From: Trichuris trichiura
Taxonomy: Eukaryota > Nematoda > Enoplea > Trichinellida > Trichuridae
Assembly: GCA_037903355.1 (NCBI GenBank)
Contig: JBAJFE010000008.1
Span: 372,001 to 436,000 of the forward strand
Direction of reading: 5' to 3'
Length of the DNA: 64,000 nucleotides
Positions 23,121 to 36,301 of the stretch are shown here, piece by piece. The translations under genes and the position numbers were made by a program. The notes beneath the pieces are model-generated. The model searched no databases, was not told the DNA's origin, and worked only from the letters and a program-made list of their open reading frames with translations. Position 1 is the stretch's first letter, and every line of letters starts with the position of its first letter.

Positions 23121-24512
23121 AAATTGAAACACCCGTTACGAAGAGAAAAAAGAAAAAGAGTCAAAAGTTTTAGCGAAATTATGGCACCATACTGAATAAC
23201 ATTTTATGGATTTCATGACGTCACGTTGGGATCAACCGGATCATATACCTTCACTAAATAGAGAAATTATGTATACTTTTCTCATATTAGAAGTGTCTCC
23301 TTTGACATTAAACCACAGCGTCACAACAATGCAACTATTTCAAGACCGGTCCATCATTATGGCTGAACAGTGGACATAATTTTAAATAATTGTAACACGT
23401 CTCATTTTGCTACTTTGTCCTCCTCAATATTGCATCGGAAATGGACTTCATATTATATTAACGCTGTCTAGAAAAATGAAACAGAAGTTTTTCTTGATTC
23501 ATCAATGGACAATCAGTGATTGTTACATTTAATTTAATCAAAACATTTTCCGCTTTTTGTCAGAATGGATTTCAACTTTTTCTTTCATAATTTAACCGAG
23601 AAATAACCATTCGTGAATTACAAGTAACCATTCGTGAATTACAAGTAACAATTTTAAAAAGTTGCTTAAATGTTTCAATAACATCCTTTCAACAAAATAA
23701 AACAACTTTGGAATAGCTGTGGTTGATATAACAGTTTTCTTCGCCGTAAACATTTACTAGTAAGTGAATCAGAAATAAAGAAGTCAAACTAAGTAAAAAG
23801 TCCTATCTTTGCATATTACAAAAACGGAGAAAATAAATTATTGTTACGAGTTGAAATTGCTCAGCCTAGACAACTATTCATTAATTTGATGCCAATAGAA
23901 TCTAAATAATCAGAAACGACTGCAAATTTCAGTCAGAATAAATTATTTAACAGTGCACATCTAAAACTCAAAAAATTACTCAAAACAAGTACGCTTAAAC
24001 CTGCTGCGTCCTTCCTTAGTTTTTACCGACAAAATTAGTTTCATATTTTTGCATTCGTAATGAAATTGCAAACGTTGTACGAACCGCACATCCGTTAACG
24101 CTGTTTTGAAAAGAATTACAAAAAGTACAAACAAATTATTTTTCCAACATTTCAATAAGTATCAATGGAATTGGCGTCCACTTATCTTTTCAATTTCTAC
24201 AATCATAATTCCTTCTATGAGATTGAAACTTTACAGTAAATGGAGATATTCTTTAATCTATCAAATTTATTGAAATATATACTGAGCGGATATTGTTTTA
24301 AAACTTTCAAACTGCTCTTAAAATAGACGTTAAAATGTTTCAGAGTGAAAAGAGCAATCGATGAAATGGACGGAAACGGGACAACAGCTGAAAATGATGC
24401 GCCAACTGGTAGTACCGATTCAATTACAATTTCTTCTTGCGAAGAAGCGGAAATTCGCTTTAGAGACGATACAGTAAAATGATCATAAGAATAATCACCA
24501 AAATGAACAATC
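23121..24512. other. Intergenic, AT-rich
   Basis: No exon-like homology. A 22-base direct duplication (CCATTCGTGAATTACAAGTA, twice in tandem) lies at about 23,607-23,650. Otherwise I see nothing of note. Confidence 0.5.
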
Positions 24513-24796
24513 CATTAATGTTTTGTAGATGCGACTTCTTGGTACGGGACCGTTTAGTTTCATTTTGAGTTTCTTTTACGGAAAGCCTGTCCCGTTGAAA
24601 AATATTTAATTTTCCGGAGATTTCGGGTCAATCGTGCCCTGTCTTCAGCGGTGGTAAAATAAAGTTAAAATAAGACTTTATTTTAAAATTAAAGTTAAAA
24701 TAAGACTTTATTTTACCCGAAAGCTCCGGAAAATTAAAACATTTCAACGGGATAGACTTTCCATAAAAGAAACTCAAAATGAAGGCATTAATGTTT
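24513..24796 (+). mobile_element. Foldback element A2
   Basis: The leader GACTTCTTGGTACGGGACCG (from 24,532) precedes a left arm running through TTTCATTTTGAG, ACGG, CCCGTTGAAAAA and CCGGAGATTTCGGGTC to GTCTTCAGCGG. The right arm returns inverted from CCCGAAAGCTCCGG to CATAAAAGAAACTCAAAATG. The centre is an AT-rich duplicated hairpin that has replaced the core of the right arm. The left-arm core, read on the minus strand, is CTGAAGA, hairpin, GAAATCTCC. An 11-base repeat CATTAATGTTT flanks the element (24,513 and 24,786). Confidence 0.78.
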
Positions 24797-25497
24797 ATAT
24801 GAAAGAAGTACGCAAAATTGATCACTTCAATGTCATTTTAAATAGTCTAAATTGCTTGCTTAAGAAGAATTCAACAGTACATATATTTAACAAATACATT
24901 ATAAATTAAATATAAAACTTTATCTGATGAAATTGACGCGATGAGTAACTTTCTGTTTAAAATATAAACAACAGAATTTTCGGCAATGATGGAACTCATC
25001 TTTTTCCTACTATGTTGAACAGATAAATGATGCAAATAGTTTGTTTCATAATTTCACAGATCTAACCATGTTTCGCACATTATGTTTACATAAATTGTAA
25101 TATAAACACTAGGGAATAGGGTCAGCTAATTTGCATTACCTTCCTCATCGCAAACAAAACGGCAATAGTACTTAACCAAAGTAAACGAACTATAGCAGAA
25201 GGTCAGCTGAACAACTTCTTAAAATGAAGCAGCTAACTGAAGATTCAGCGTCAATTTGTGTTCCTAAGCCGCTTATAGTAAACTCTAAAGAGTCAAACAT
25301 CAATTTGCATAAGGCCGATTTTTAAGGTATATAATACCCTCACACTGCTCGGCAGTTCAGTGCGTCTATGACCGTCTGTGCTGTAAGCTTGCAGCGTGCG
25401 CAGAGTGGTGTAACGTGTTGCGGAGCATGTGCTGCGTGGCGCGGTATGGGGTGACGTGTGTTGTGACGCGGCGCAGGGCAGGGTGCGGTGCGCAGCG
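24797..25497. other. Intergenic, becoming GC-rich before the GT microsatellite
   Basis: AT-rich up to about 25,370, then GC-rich (GCGTGCGCAGAGTGGTG, GTGACGCGGCGCAGGG) as it approaches the GT tract. No gene is recognised. Confidence 0.5.
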
Positions 25498-27514
<2,017 letters not shown>

Positions 27515-27795
27515 TTACGGGAAAAGTCCGTTATTGACACACTTTTACGGTTTTAACCCGTTTTTCCACATAACGTTTATTGCTTTAATAAACGTTCTTT
27601 ATAAACGGAGCTTTCTGCTCCTAAGTTGACCCGTCTTCAGCGTGAACAGTGTCCGCCATCGGGCCAATACGGAGAGCGGCCCGACTGCGAACACTGTTCA
27701 CGCTGAAGACGGAAGGACCCGAAAGCTCCATGACGAATGTTTATAACAGCGATAAACGTTATGTGGAAAAAGGTGTAAAACCCTTAAAAGTCTTT
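27515..27795 (+). mobile_element. Foldback element A4
   Basis: The leader TTACGGGAAAAGTCCGTTAT is followed by an arm with CTTTTACGG, TTTTAACCCG and TTTTTCCACATAACGTTTAT. Further in come GGAGCTTTC and CCCGTCTTCAGCGTGAACAG. The opposite arm returns through CTGAAGA (27,703-27,709), GACCCGAAAGCTCC and ATAAACGTTATGTGGAAAAA. The innermost part is an additional GC-rich palindrome (GTGAACAGTGT, CGGGCC). No clean target duplication was found. Confidence 0.75.
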
Positions 27796-30700
27796 TAAAA
27801 GGAAATTTAAAATCTGTATTTAACAGAAAATGTCACCCCTCAACAAAGTTGCGATAAAGCTTTTTAGGTCTTTAGTCATCTATCTCTACTACTGTACAGT
27901 TGGGTTTTCCTGATGCTCATGTTCTCTACTCGGGGAGAGCTCTTACATTTGTTTTGCTCAAGCGTATGGAAAACCTTACGTTTAGGCGGTTTCGTGACGA
28001 CTGGGGCTAGTTGAGGTGTCATCGAACATGAGCATCACAAAGGTTTACGGTAGTAATGGGGAAAGACGACTGAAAACGCGTTGTTACGTAAAAGCGTTAT
28101 CTGTTCTGTTATCAAAAACGCCTATCAACGCTTTCGCTACTCCGTTGATTAACCTTTTATTGGGAAAGGTGTCGAAACGCTAAAATTATGCAAATTTTTA
28201 CGATAGCATCAAAGCGAAAGCGGAAATTGGCCTGGCAGATTTTCGAGCGAATCGATTCTTCAAAATGCACTGCTGTTTTAGCGAGGAATGCGGGACAACG
28301 CTGATAAGCTTTTGCAAGCTTAGCAAATGGTCAGCTGCGCGCGCGCGCGCTTTGCCTTCGCAGCTTTTCGACTTAAAGGCTTTTGATTCGCCCAAAAAAA
28401 TCAGAATGTCAAAAGAAATAAATCGTTTGCAATTAAAGCGCAATGTTTTTTCGATAGCATGCAAGAAGTTTGTTTCCGGGCGCATTAGTTTGCCTTAATA
28501 CCGATGCGCGCGAAATAGCTACAGTACGATTATGGCGCTTTGTAAAAATGATTTAACACAGTAGTGTTTTACTCACCCGAAAGACGTTGAGACGTTGTGA
28601 ATTGACGCCGCCAAGTTTTGGCGCCTGCTATGGCCAGCCAACGTTGCCCAATCCCGGAGGAGTATTTGTTCCTCAAACGAAACTAAATTACTTCAAAAAT
28701 AATCATTTGTACCAACCAATTATAGCGGCTCAGCAGCTTGGCGCTTTCGACTTTGTACATTTTAAGGGAATTAATAAAGCGGCCACAAGTTACAGTAATT
28801 AGTAAAAAACGTTCTCAGGTACATTCTACAATGCGTTGGTTCTTTGATGGCTCCTGCGCGTATACTTAAGAAACATATCGACATCTATTTTTATTTTTTA
28901 GCCGTCAGCAAAAGGCAATTGCATTGAAGGTCCATAAGCTTGTGCGCAACAAATTTCGAATGGTTTTTAGATGGATTCGAACTAACTGACTTGCGCTGGA
29001 TTGCCTTACGAGACGGAATTGTAGAAACCCTCTTTTGCGCCTATTTTTGCGGTTGTAGGCACTCGCTGCAGCGTGTTTTAGAAGCGTGAGATTAAAGCTT
29101 CGCGCCACAAGGCTTGCGCTTTGAAGATATAGTTTTTACGAGCTTGCAATGACGCCTAATTGCTTTACAGTCATGCAAATAGTTGTTGACGCCCAAATAT
29201 CTATGCTCCAAAGCTTAACCGCCTTTCGCAAATTGACTGTAGCGCTCTAACCTGAGCATGAATTACATATATCGTACGAAATTTTCAATTTCCCTTTTCC
29301 CCTTCCGATTGAGAGCGTTCAATCTTGCAGGACGAGTTTTTGTTTGGAATTAACGTTTTCAACGTTCTTGTCAATTCGGCAGTAAGTTTGATTGCGCTGC
29401 TTTTGGCGCGCTGTGTCGTTTCGTTGTTTAGCTTAGCGTTACGTTTAATAGTGGTGCGCGTTGTCTTTTCGATCGAATCTTTAGCCTGCGCGCAGAACAT
29501 ACATTCAGCTTTGTATACGGCTTGCAAAGAGCCTTAGCAAAAAGCCGACGAATCCTCCGTTGCGAATGAATGTTCGTTTTCGCTTCTCGCGCAACAGTTC
29601 TCCGGCTGATGCTTTAGTTTACTGTTAGTATGTCCATTTTCCAATCCAAGTGTGACGGAGTGCATTTACAGTTCGCGTAAACAACCTTACGACCACTAAG
29701 CAAAAGAGGGGCAAAGACAAATTGCCTGCGGGTCAAAATGGCCACCAATGCTTACATTGTTTTGCTTTTCGTCTTCGAAACAGCCCGGGGCACTTGTGCT
29801 GCTCATGCCTAAGCTGTGATATTCTCTAGCAATTGCCATTGGTGAGCAGCAGGTGGCCCAAAGTGTCACAAAGATGTGTAGGCCAGATGGGATTCGAATC
29901 ACTGGCTTTGCGTGGTACCACGTAGCACGACGACGAAGACCAATGATTCATGTTGGTCAAAAGTAAACATCCCATGCTTCTCCTTACAAATTTTTAAGAA
30001 ATAGCCACCTTTTCTGTTCAGCTTGTAAATACTGGTCGTTTTGCATGAAAAACCGGTTGCTTTGGCAACTCGTCCACTGACACAGATTTCACTTGTTTTT
30101 TCCCCATTCTATTCAGCTGTCCGTAACACCTTTCGACAAAAACATACGCATTGCCAAAGTGGAGGCAAGTTTCCCGTGACATCCTGTAGCGTTGTAGGCC
30201 ATTTGTAGACATGTCGGATAAGCAAGCGTTCGCAGGTGCCCTTATTGCAAGGTCGAACGGCTGGGCGCCTCTTGGACACGACCTTGCCGTAACGACGCAA
30301 AAAGCTATTTATGGAAAATCGTTTGCAGCGGCTAATCTACAAAATATGCGCGCGCCTCCGCTCCTGCATAGTGTTTGCGTAAAGCTTATCGCTTTTGCTC
30401 ACCTTTTCAATTAAGATTCGCTGCTTTGGTGGAAATGTCAGTTCGTTTCCGATCAGCCGCTTTTTCTCCATAATGATTGACCATTCAAGGCGACGACGGC
30501 CAATCCGTAAAGGCTTATCGTTCCTTTACGGAGCAAATTAGCTGAGCTCAGTTTGCTTTGCGAATTTGTACTGAATCTCTCTAAGCCTAAGAGTGCGCAC
30601 ACAAATTTCATACAGCGAAGTGCCGTTCGCCCTTTTCCGAAATGTACAACCTATTAGTAAGCGTCCCTTACGAATAGTTTTTATGATTTTTTTAAAAAAA

Positions 30701-31637
30701 AAATATTTCAAAGCTCCTTGCAATACCGAAGTTGACTTAGTAATTTGCATACGCGCGTTTGCCTCAACTCGTCCGCGACCATTCCTCGAAGAAAAATAGG
30801 TGTCAAAGGGACGTCTCAACTTAACCGCGCCCGCTCTAAGTAAACTTGCGTTATTTAAATTTCTAAAATTCCTCAACAGCCCGTTGACGCGTTTTCAGAA
30901 GCTCATTTACAAACGCGTATTAGCGTGCGTTCATATCTTATCTTCGTCTTTTTGAACTGCTTATCTTCAAGTTGCAGATAACACGTTTGAAAAGCGCGTC
31001 GACGGTGCCTTGTTGGCGGCCCAATGCGTTTCTTTTTTCAAATGTCCTTATTAGTATTTAAATTTTTTAAAAATGTTTGGCAAAAATTTACATTTCCTCA
31101 ACAAAATAGATCGTATGCAAAATTCGAGAGAGTGAGAGTGATCGTTGGTCGTTGCGAACAAAGGCCAAAGTTCATTATTGCCATCTGTTCACTTCTCCTC
31201 GAGCCGAGTTGGCGCTAATGCGTGCTTCCCGCGGCTTTGGCGGATGTTTTTCATTCCGTCGGTGCCAATGGCATTTGGAGTGTTTTTTCCCTCAAACTCG
31301 TCCGTTGTTGGCCCGCGGCTTTTCGAAACGGTCTGTTTTGAAAAGAAGCGACGCCACGTTGTCAATTTCGCCCGCGTTCATTTTAAAAATGTACAATTTT
31401 CCCGAAGCGCCAATCGAGCTTCCCTCCCGTCGCGTTTTCGCTTCGAACTGAACTCTCTATTTCTTATAGAGACTGCTGTTAGCGCTTTGAAGAGATTGTC
31501 CGACCTGAACCGCCAATGGGTACTGTGGAATTTTTGAATATGAAAAGGACAAACTGCGATGACGACATAACGCCTTGCAAGTGACCCATAGGGGGTCCCA
31601 TTTCGATAAGTAACATTTTGAGGTATCTTTTTTTCAG
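27796..31637. other. Upstream region of the septin gene, richer in GC, no gene recognised
   Basis: Composition shifts at about 28.2 kb to words rich in GCGC, TTCG and GCTTT. A GCGC run lies at 28,335-28,349. Two fragments, GATGGATTCGAAC at about 28,971 and GATGGGATTCGAATC at about 29,885, resemble the B-box of tRNA genes read on the minus strand, but neither folds as a tRNA. An unassigned 5' exon of the septin may lie here. The frames are short and show no domain. Confidence 0.45.
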
Positions 31638-34382
31638 ACAGCGGCTTTCCAGCCGATTGTGTTGTCAAGAAGACCGTTTCGGCGCCCAAAGAACGCGGCA
31701 TAGGGACCCACGAGCTGCGAGGTTTCGTAGGCTTCTCCTACTTACCCAATCAGGTGCACGGCAATGCGCTGAGAAAAGGTTTCGAATTTACCATAATCGT
31801 CGTTGGTCAAAGCGGCTTAGGCAAATCGACCCTTATGAACTCCCTGTTCATGGCCGACATATACGACGTTGAGCATCGACGCAAAAGCGAGCGGCTCGTG
31901 GTAAGCGCGGTAATTGTTTTCTGAAAAAAAAATTACCAAATTTGCATATTCAAATTCGACTTTTATTTGACTTTTTAAAACAACAGCCACTTCGAAGCGC
32001 CTCGGTTTGGGCGTTGTTGCAAACCTGTTTCGCCGTCGCGCCAACGCATTTGTCGCGCGGCGATTATTCAAATTTTTTTTTCAAGAAAAAACCCATTGCG
32101 CAATTTGTCAAAGCGTTGACGAATAGGCCGCTTTGCTGTTCAATTGACAGCTGCCTTAATTGCTTTTTCAGCTTTGAACAGACTTTCAACGTTTCGACGC
32201 GGCCCAAGTCAACGCGTTGAAGTTTACTAGCTTATTTGCATAAGCTTTTCTAAACTTTAATCCAAAATCCGCGAATTTGAGGAAAAAAGGTTAAAGCGGG
32301 AAAAGAGTATTGTACTTATGCTCTCCTGTACGCGGTTTAAATTCTAAGGAGCTCTTTTGGGACCTTTTCCCTCCACACGTCAGCGGGCTTCGTATTCCTA
32401 ACGGGCAAAGTAGTCCTTCGGCCAAGTTTTTTCTTTATAATAAGGCGTACGCTGCTATCAGGTTTTTGTAACGTTGTGAATGACGTCATGCCGCAGTAAA
32501 TTATATTTTGAAGTTTAAATTTTCAAAACGCCCTACCTTCGTCACGTAAAAAGAAAATCGAAGCCGCGGCCGAAGTTACTTTTTGAAAGATTAAGTTTCC
32601 AGTTTTTTGCTCGTCGCCTTTTCGTTGCGGGAATTCTTTCGGCGCCCGCCGGTTGGTTGGACAAAAATTTTTTGCCGCTTTTTTTTCAGATTGAGGAGAA
32701 CGTTGTGCAGCTGGTCGAAAATGGCGTTCGTTTGGTTCTAACGTTGGTGGATACGCCCGGCTTTGGCGACGCCATAGACAACAACAACAGGTTGCGCGCT
32801 CCCTTATATGTACGTAGGGATTTTTTAAAAATAATTTGCATAATTTCCAGTTGGACGCCAATTGTGGAGTACATTGATCGCAAGTACGCCGAATACTTTG
32901 AAGCCGAGACCAAGATAGACCGTTTGATCAATATACCGGATAAGCGGGTTCACTGCTGCCTTTATTTTATAGCACCCAACGGTGGCGGGTAGGCATTTCA
33001 CTTCATCTTCTTTCTTTTCAATGAAAAATTCCGAAAAAAAAGTTAGGACCTTATAGGCTTGAAAATATTGCGCTTGTCCAATAGCTTTACCATTTATGGA
33101 CATTTTCAAAGTATACTTTATCCACAGTGTCTGAATACTATCTCATTCAACCGAGTTGTATACGATTAATTCATTGAGCAAACCTAGGCTTAGACCATTG
33201 GACATCAAAGTTCTAAAGACATTGCACGATCGAGTGAACGTCATTCCCGTCATCGCCAAAGCGGATACTCTTTTGCCGGACGAATGTAGGCGTATGAAAG
33301 CTGAAGTATTTAAATTTCTTCGTCGGCTTAAATGATTGGCCAATGTTTTTTAGGTGATGAAACAGATAGCCGACAATGCAATACAAGTTTACGATTTTCC
33401 CGACCCGGAAGACCAAAAGCTCACTGACGATCAAAAGTTCAGGGTAAAGAACTTTCTAGTTTTCGGTTGTCGCGGGAGCCTTTCCTTATTAGGTAAAATT
33501 TTTAGGAGCGGCTTCCCTTTGCCGTTGTTGGCAGTTCCGACTTCTACGAAGTGAAAGGAAAGAAGGTTCGTTGCCGCAAGTATCCGTGGGGCGTTGTGGA
33601 AGGTATGCCTATGGCAAAGGTCCTATAGTTGGGGATAATGCTTTTTTTTCAGTCGAAAATCTGGAACACAACGATTTTTTGTTATTGAAAAACAGTTTGA
33701 TCAGGTAGGCGGCATGCACGCACAATTTGTTGCCACTGCGTCAATGGAGGAACGCTATTTCCTTTTCAGGACATACATGCTCGATCTTGTTGACATTACA
33801 AACCACGTCCATTACGAGAACTTTCGCTGCCGGCAGATGCTCAATTCGGGCGACCGCGGCACCGGCGAACTGATCAAGTAAACAACCGTTTGGCACTTTG
33901 CCAAAATGGAGTCGTTTCCGTCGCTTTTCAGAGACCCATTCACGCAAATGGAAGAGGAAAGATTGTCCCTTCAGCAAAAGTTGGAGCAAATGCAGACCGA
34001 CTTCAATCAGGCAAGTTTTGGTCAACTCCAGTTAAGAAATTTGCATAACAACAACAGCTTGTACCGCAGGTGTTTCAGCAGAAAATTCAGGAAAAGTGGG
34101 AAAAGCTGAGGTCAATGGAAGAGGAGGTGCGTATGCAAATTTTTTCCTAAAATGGTCAATTTTTTGCTTGCTCAGATGTCCTTGCTGGCGCTGCAATTCG
34201 AAAAGGAGAAGCAGGAAAAGAAGTCGCTGATCGAAGAACGCTCCAAGATGTTGGCCGACGAAAAGGCGCAATTCCAAGAGGAATATCCGGGCTTTGCGCG
34301 CAACACGTCCGCCGACAGTCTTAAAGAGTACGTGTTGCCGAAAAGCCGACGCTTTTCTTTCCTATTTGGCCGTGCATTTTAG
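31638..34382 (+). CDS. Septin GTPase (11 visible exons, 5' end unresolved)
   Basis: Septins are filament-forming GTPases at the cell cortex, acting in cytokinesis and membrane scaffolding. Exons: 31638-31900, 32690-32790, 32851-32988, 33188-33305, 33354-33443, 33506-33602, 33653-33704, 33770-33877, 33932-34010, 34070-34126, 34176-34382. Their phases agree and give about 435 residues. The protein has the polybasic/GFEFT entry, P-loop GQSGLGKST (about residue 56), switch DTPGFGD, G4 motif AKAD, the septin element KYPWG and a C-terminal coiled coil ([14 protein letters not shown] onward). The SEPT2/7-like features [10 protein letters not shown] and HYENFR are present. The first exon opens at a splice acceptor without an ATG, so the start lies upstream or is added by trans-splicing. 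About 15-20 residues normally found between GTP motifs 1 and 3 are missing, suggesting an unseen micro-exon in the 789-base second gap. The last exon could have alternative ends. Confidence 0.93.
34011..34069 (+). other. GC-AG intron in the septin gene
   Basis: The donor reads CAG|GCAAGT and the acceptor CCGCAG. Using it joins TDFNQ to VFQQKIQEK, which keeps the conserved QVF step of septin coiled coils. The alternative GT inside GCAAGTTTT would shift the frame. The intron contains ATTTGCAT, 23 bases before the acceptor. Confidence 0.8.
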
Positions 34383-35802
34383 TATTTGCCTTTTAATTTT
34401 GCCCTGCGGTGATTGGGTAATCGTCCAACGAGATTTCAGTTCAAATTTTTCAAAATTTCCCATATCCAGCTTTATAACCAACCGTAATGTATATTCAAAC
34501 CTGCATTCCAGTATTAGTGCGGTGAGCTTTTTCAAAACCTTTCTATTCTCAGTTGGCCAACGCCTATAAGCAAGCATTTGGGGTAATAACTCTACGCTGA
34601 AATTGGGCCCACTTTTTGGGTACTTCAGGCATTTTGGTTTTTTGTTTTAGTCGTTTCGAAAAAAAAATTTTTTACGTTGCCTTATTGTTTTGCTTGGCTT
34701 TGATGCGAACAGACATGTGCTCATTGACCATTTTTACAGCAAGAAGAGACGGCACCTGTTGTTTGCCTGAAATGTGTGTGGTCGTATAGGCCACTCCTTC
34801 TCCTACCTACTACTTACGCGTTGATTGGTCAGAATTATTTTTCCGTACGTATGTACTTACACGGAGAGACAGAGAGAGAGAGAGGACTGAAGGAAAGGAG
34901 AGAAACACTTTTGCTCCCGTGCGAGAACGTACGCGTTCTCCGTTCTTCGCAACTTGGGGCGGCGTCCACTTACAACACTTACGCACCCTTTTATGGCTTT
35001 ATAGTTTATACCTTTCATGTTTTTTGTCCGCTTTGCTCAAAAATAAATTGTGCTTTTAGCTATGCTCGTTTGCGTTGGTCTCTGAATGGGGCAGTCGTCG
35101 GTATGATCCAAGCGGGAAACCGCATTCGGCATGCCTCCACATTGAAGCGTAAAAGGCAAGTTCGACGCTCCATGTCGTCCCTTCCCATGTGCAACGAGTG
35201 ACAAATCCATTGGTTGCTTGTAAACTGAGCTTACGCTTCGTTTTTCTTTTGTCATTCGCTTTCCGTCCGGAATGCGTAGTGTTCTTTAAAAGAATCGATT
35301 GAATTGCCAAGCGATCTTTGCGTCAACTTGTTGCGCAACATTGCATGTTGTTTACTCAACCACACTGCCAATCCAATAATATATTTAACATATAGTCAGG
35401 GGAAGGAGGAAGCAACTATAATAACGATGGGCGCCTTTATGCATATTTTATTTGACGTCCACAACGGCGTGTTGCTCCAATATCCTAATAATATTGCTTT
35501 CCTATTTCGCAACTGTTTAAAATGCCAATTATCAAACCCACTGTCAAGAAAAATGCTCAAACTGTCCCTAAGCAGAGCCCTATTCTGTCTTTGAGCAATG
35601 TTAGTAGTTTACGCTAAGCAGAAGAATGCGAACACAATTTGCATTTATCGGAAATACGCAGCCTTCACAACTGTCACAATGCCATTCCTAAATAAACGCC
35701 CTGTCAGCAGAAGGGTGAACAATTCTTACAGCATTTCTTAAAGCACCCGGCCTAATGCAGCTTCATTTCTAGAAAGGTGCCGGCAATCCCGGATCCCCCT
35801 AA
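34383..35802. other. Downstream of the septin; no gene recognised
   Basis: A possible poly(A) signal AATAAA lies at 35,042-35,047, rather far from the stop. A GA-rich run (GACAGAGAGAGAGAGAGG) lies at about 34,866-34,884. The frames 34,776-35,201 (+) and 35,310-35,037 (-) overlap with no recognisable domain. Confidence 0.45.
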
Positions 35803-36133
35803 CTAAAGCGCGAGGCATAACGTAAATTTTGTAATAACGTTTAAGACCCCGCAAAAGCGAATGCCCTCATGCTTGCCGATGAGCGCCAGAACAAGTTGGT
35901 AGATGTTTGACCGGAAAAGAACCTGCATTTCAAGTAATACGGTAGCTCCTGCGTCGTTTCCTCCAACAACTACTAATACATCAGTTAGGAAAGTATTTGC
36001 TTCGCTTTTTCGACGAACAAAAAAACCGTTAAATAATCCAGCACAAACCCGATTGTCCAAATAATTCCTTATCCGACTTACGTCATGCAACAATCGCAAC
36101 CCATAATCGAGTTTATATTGCATCGGAAAAAAA
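35803..36133 (-). pseudogene. VWA-like exon or gene fragment
   Basis: A frame of about 110 residues follows a good acceptor (CTATTAG) and ends at a stop. It reads YKLDYGLRLLHDVSRIRNYL, then later TDVLVVVGGNDAG and YQLVLALIGKHEG. The spacing and hydrophobic pattern resemble the second half of a von Willebrand factor A domain: a helix with DYGL, a beta strand with DG-like loop, then LVLALIG. I found no exon with the DxSxS first half upstream on this strand, so it may be a fragment. The fold assignment is inference from pattern only. Confidence 0.3.
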
Positions 36134-36301
36134 CCTAATAGTAATATAAACATTTCTTTATTAATAAAAATGCTCTAGCAGATTAAATCCCTTCAAAACA
36201 CCGTGGATGCCTCAACAAAAATGATGCGCAGGTTAAATGATGCTCAGGTTACAGTAGTCACAGTGTTAAGACCGACACGCATTCTCGCTCATTTTTGCGC
36301 T

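Noticed and set aside
27549..27570. GGTTTTAACCC in foldback A4 resembles the start of a nematode spliced leader (SL2 type), and A5 has a similar GGTTTGAACCC followed later by CACGTAACG
   Set aside because: In the other family members the same place reads ACGG...CCCGTT with unrelated middles, so it is one stem of the foldback, not a leader. No Sm site or SL RNA fold follows.
28587..28802. Open frame with TPPSFGACYGQPTLPNPGG as a possible first exon of the septin
   Set aside because: There is no start codon or donor that connects in phase to 31,638, and no septin N-terminus resembles it. Left unannotated.
29884..29945. A functional tRNA gene on the minus strand
   Set aside because: The B-box-like GATTCGAATC is present, but the acceptor stem does not pair and the 5' half of the anticodon stem is missing.
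31145..31537. Frame immediately upstream of the septin as its N-terminus
   Set aside because: It cannot be joined to the acceptor at 31,637 in the correct phase, and its composition is not septin-like.
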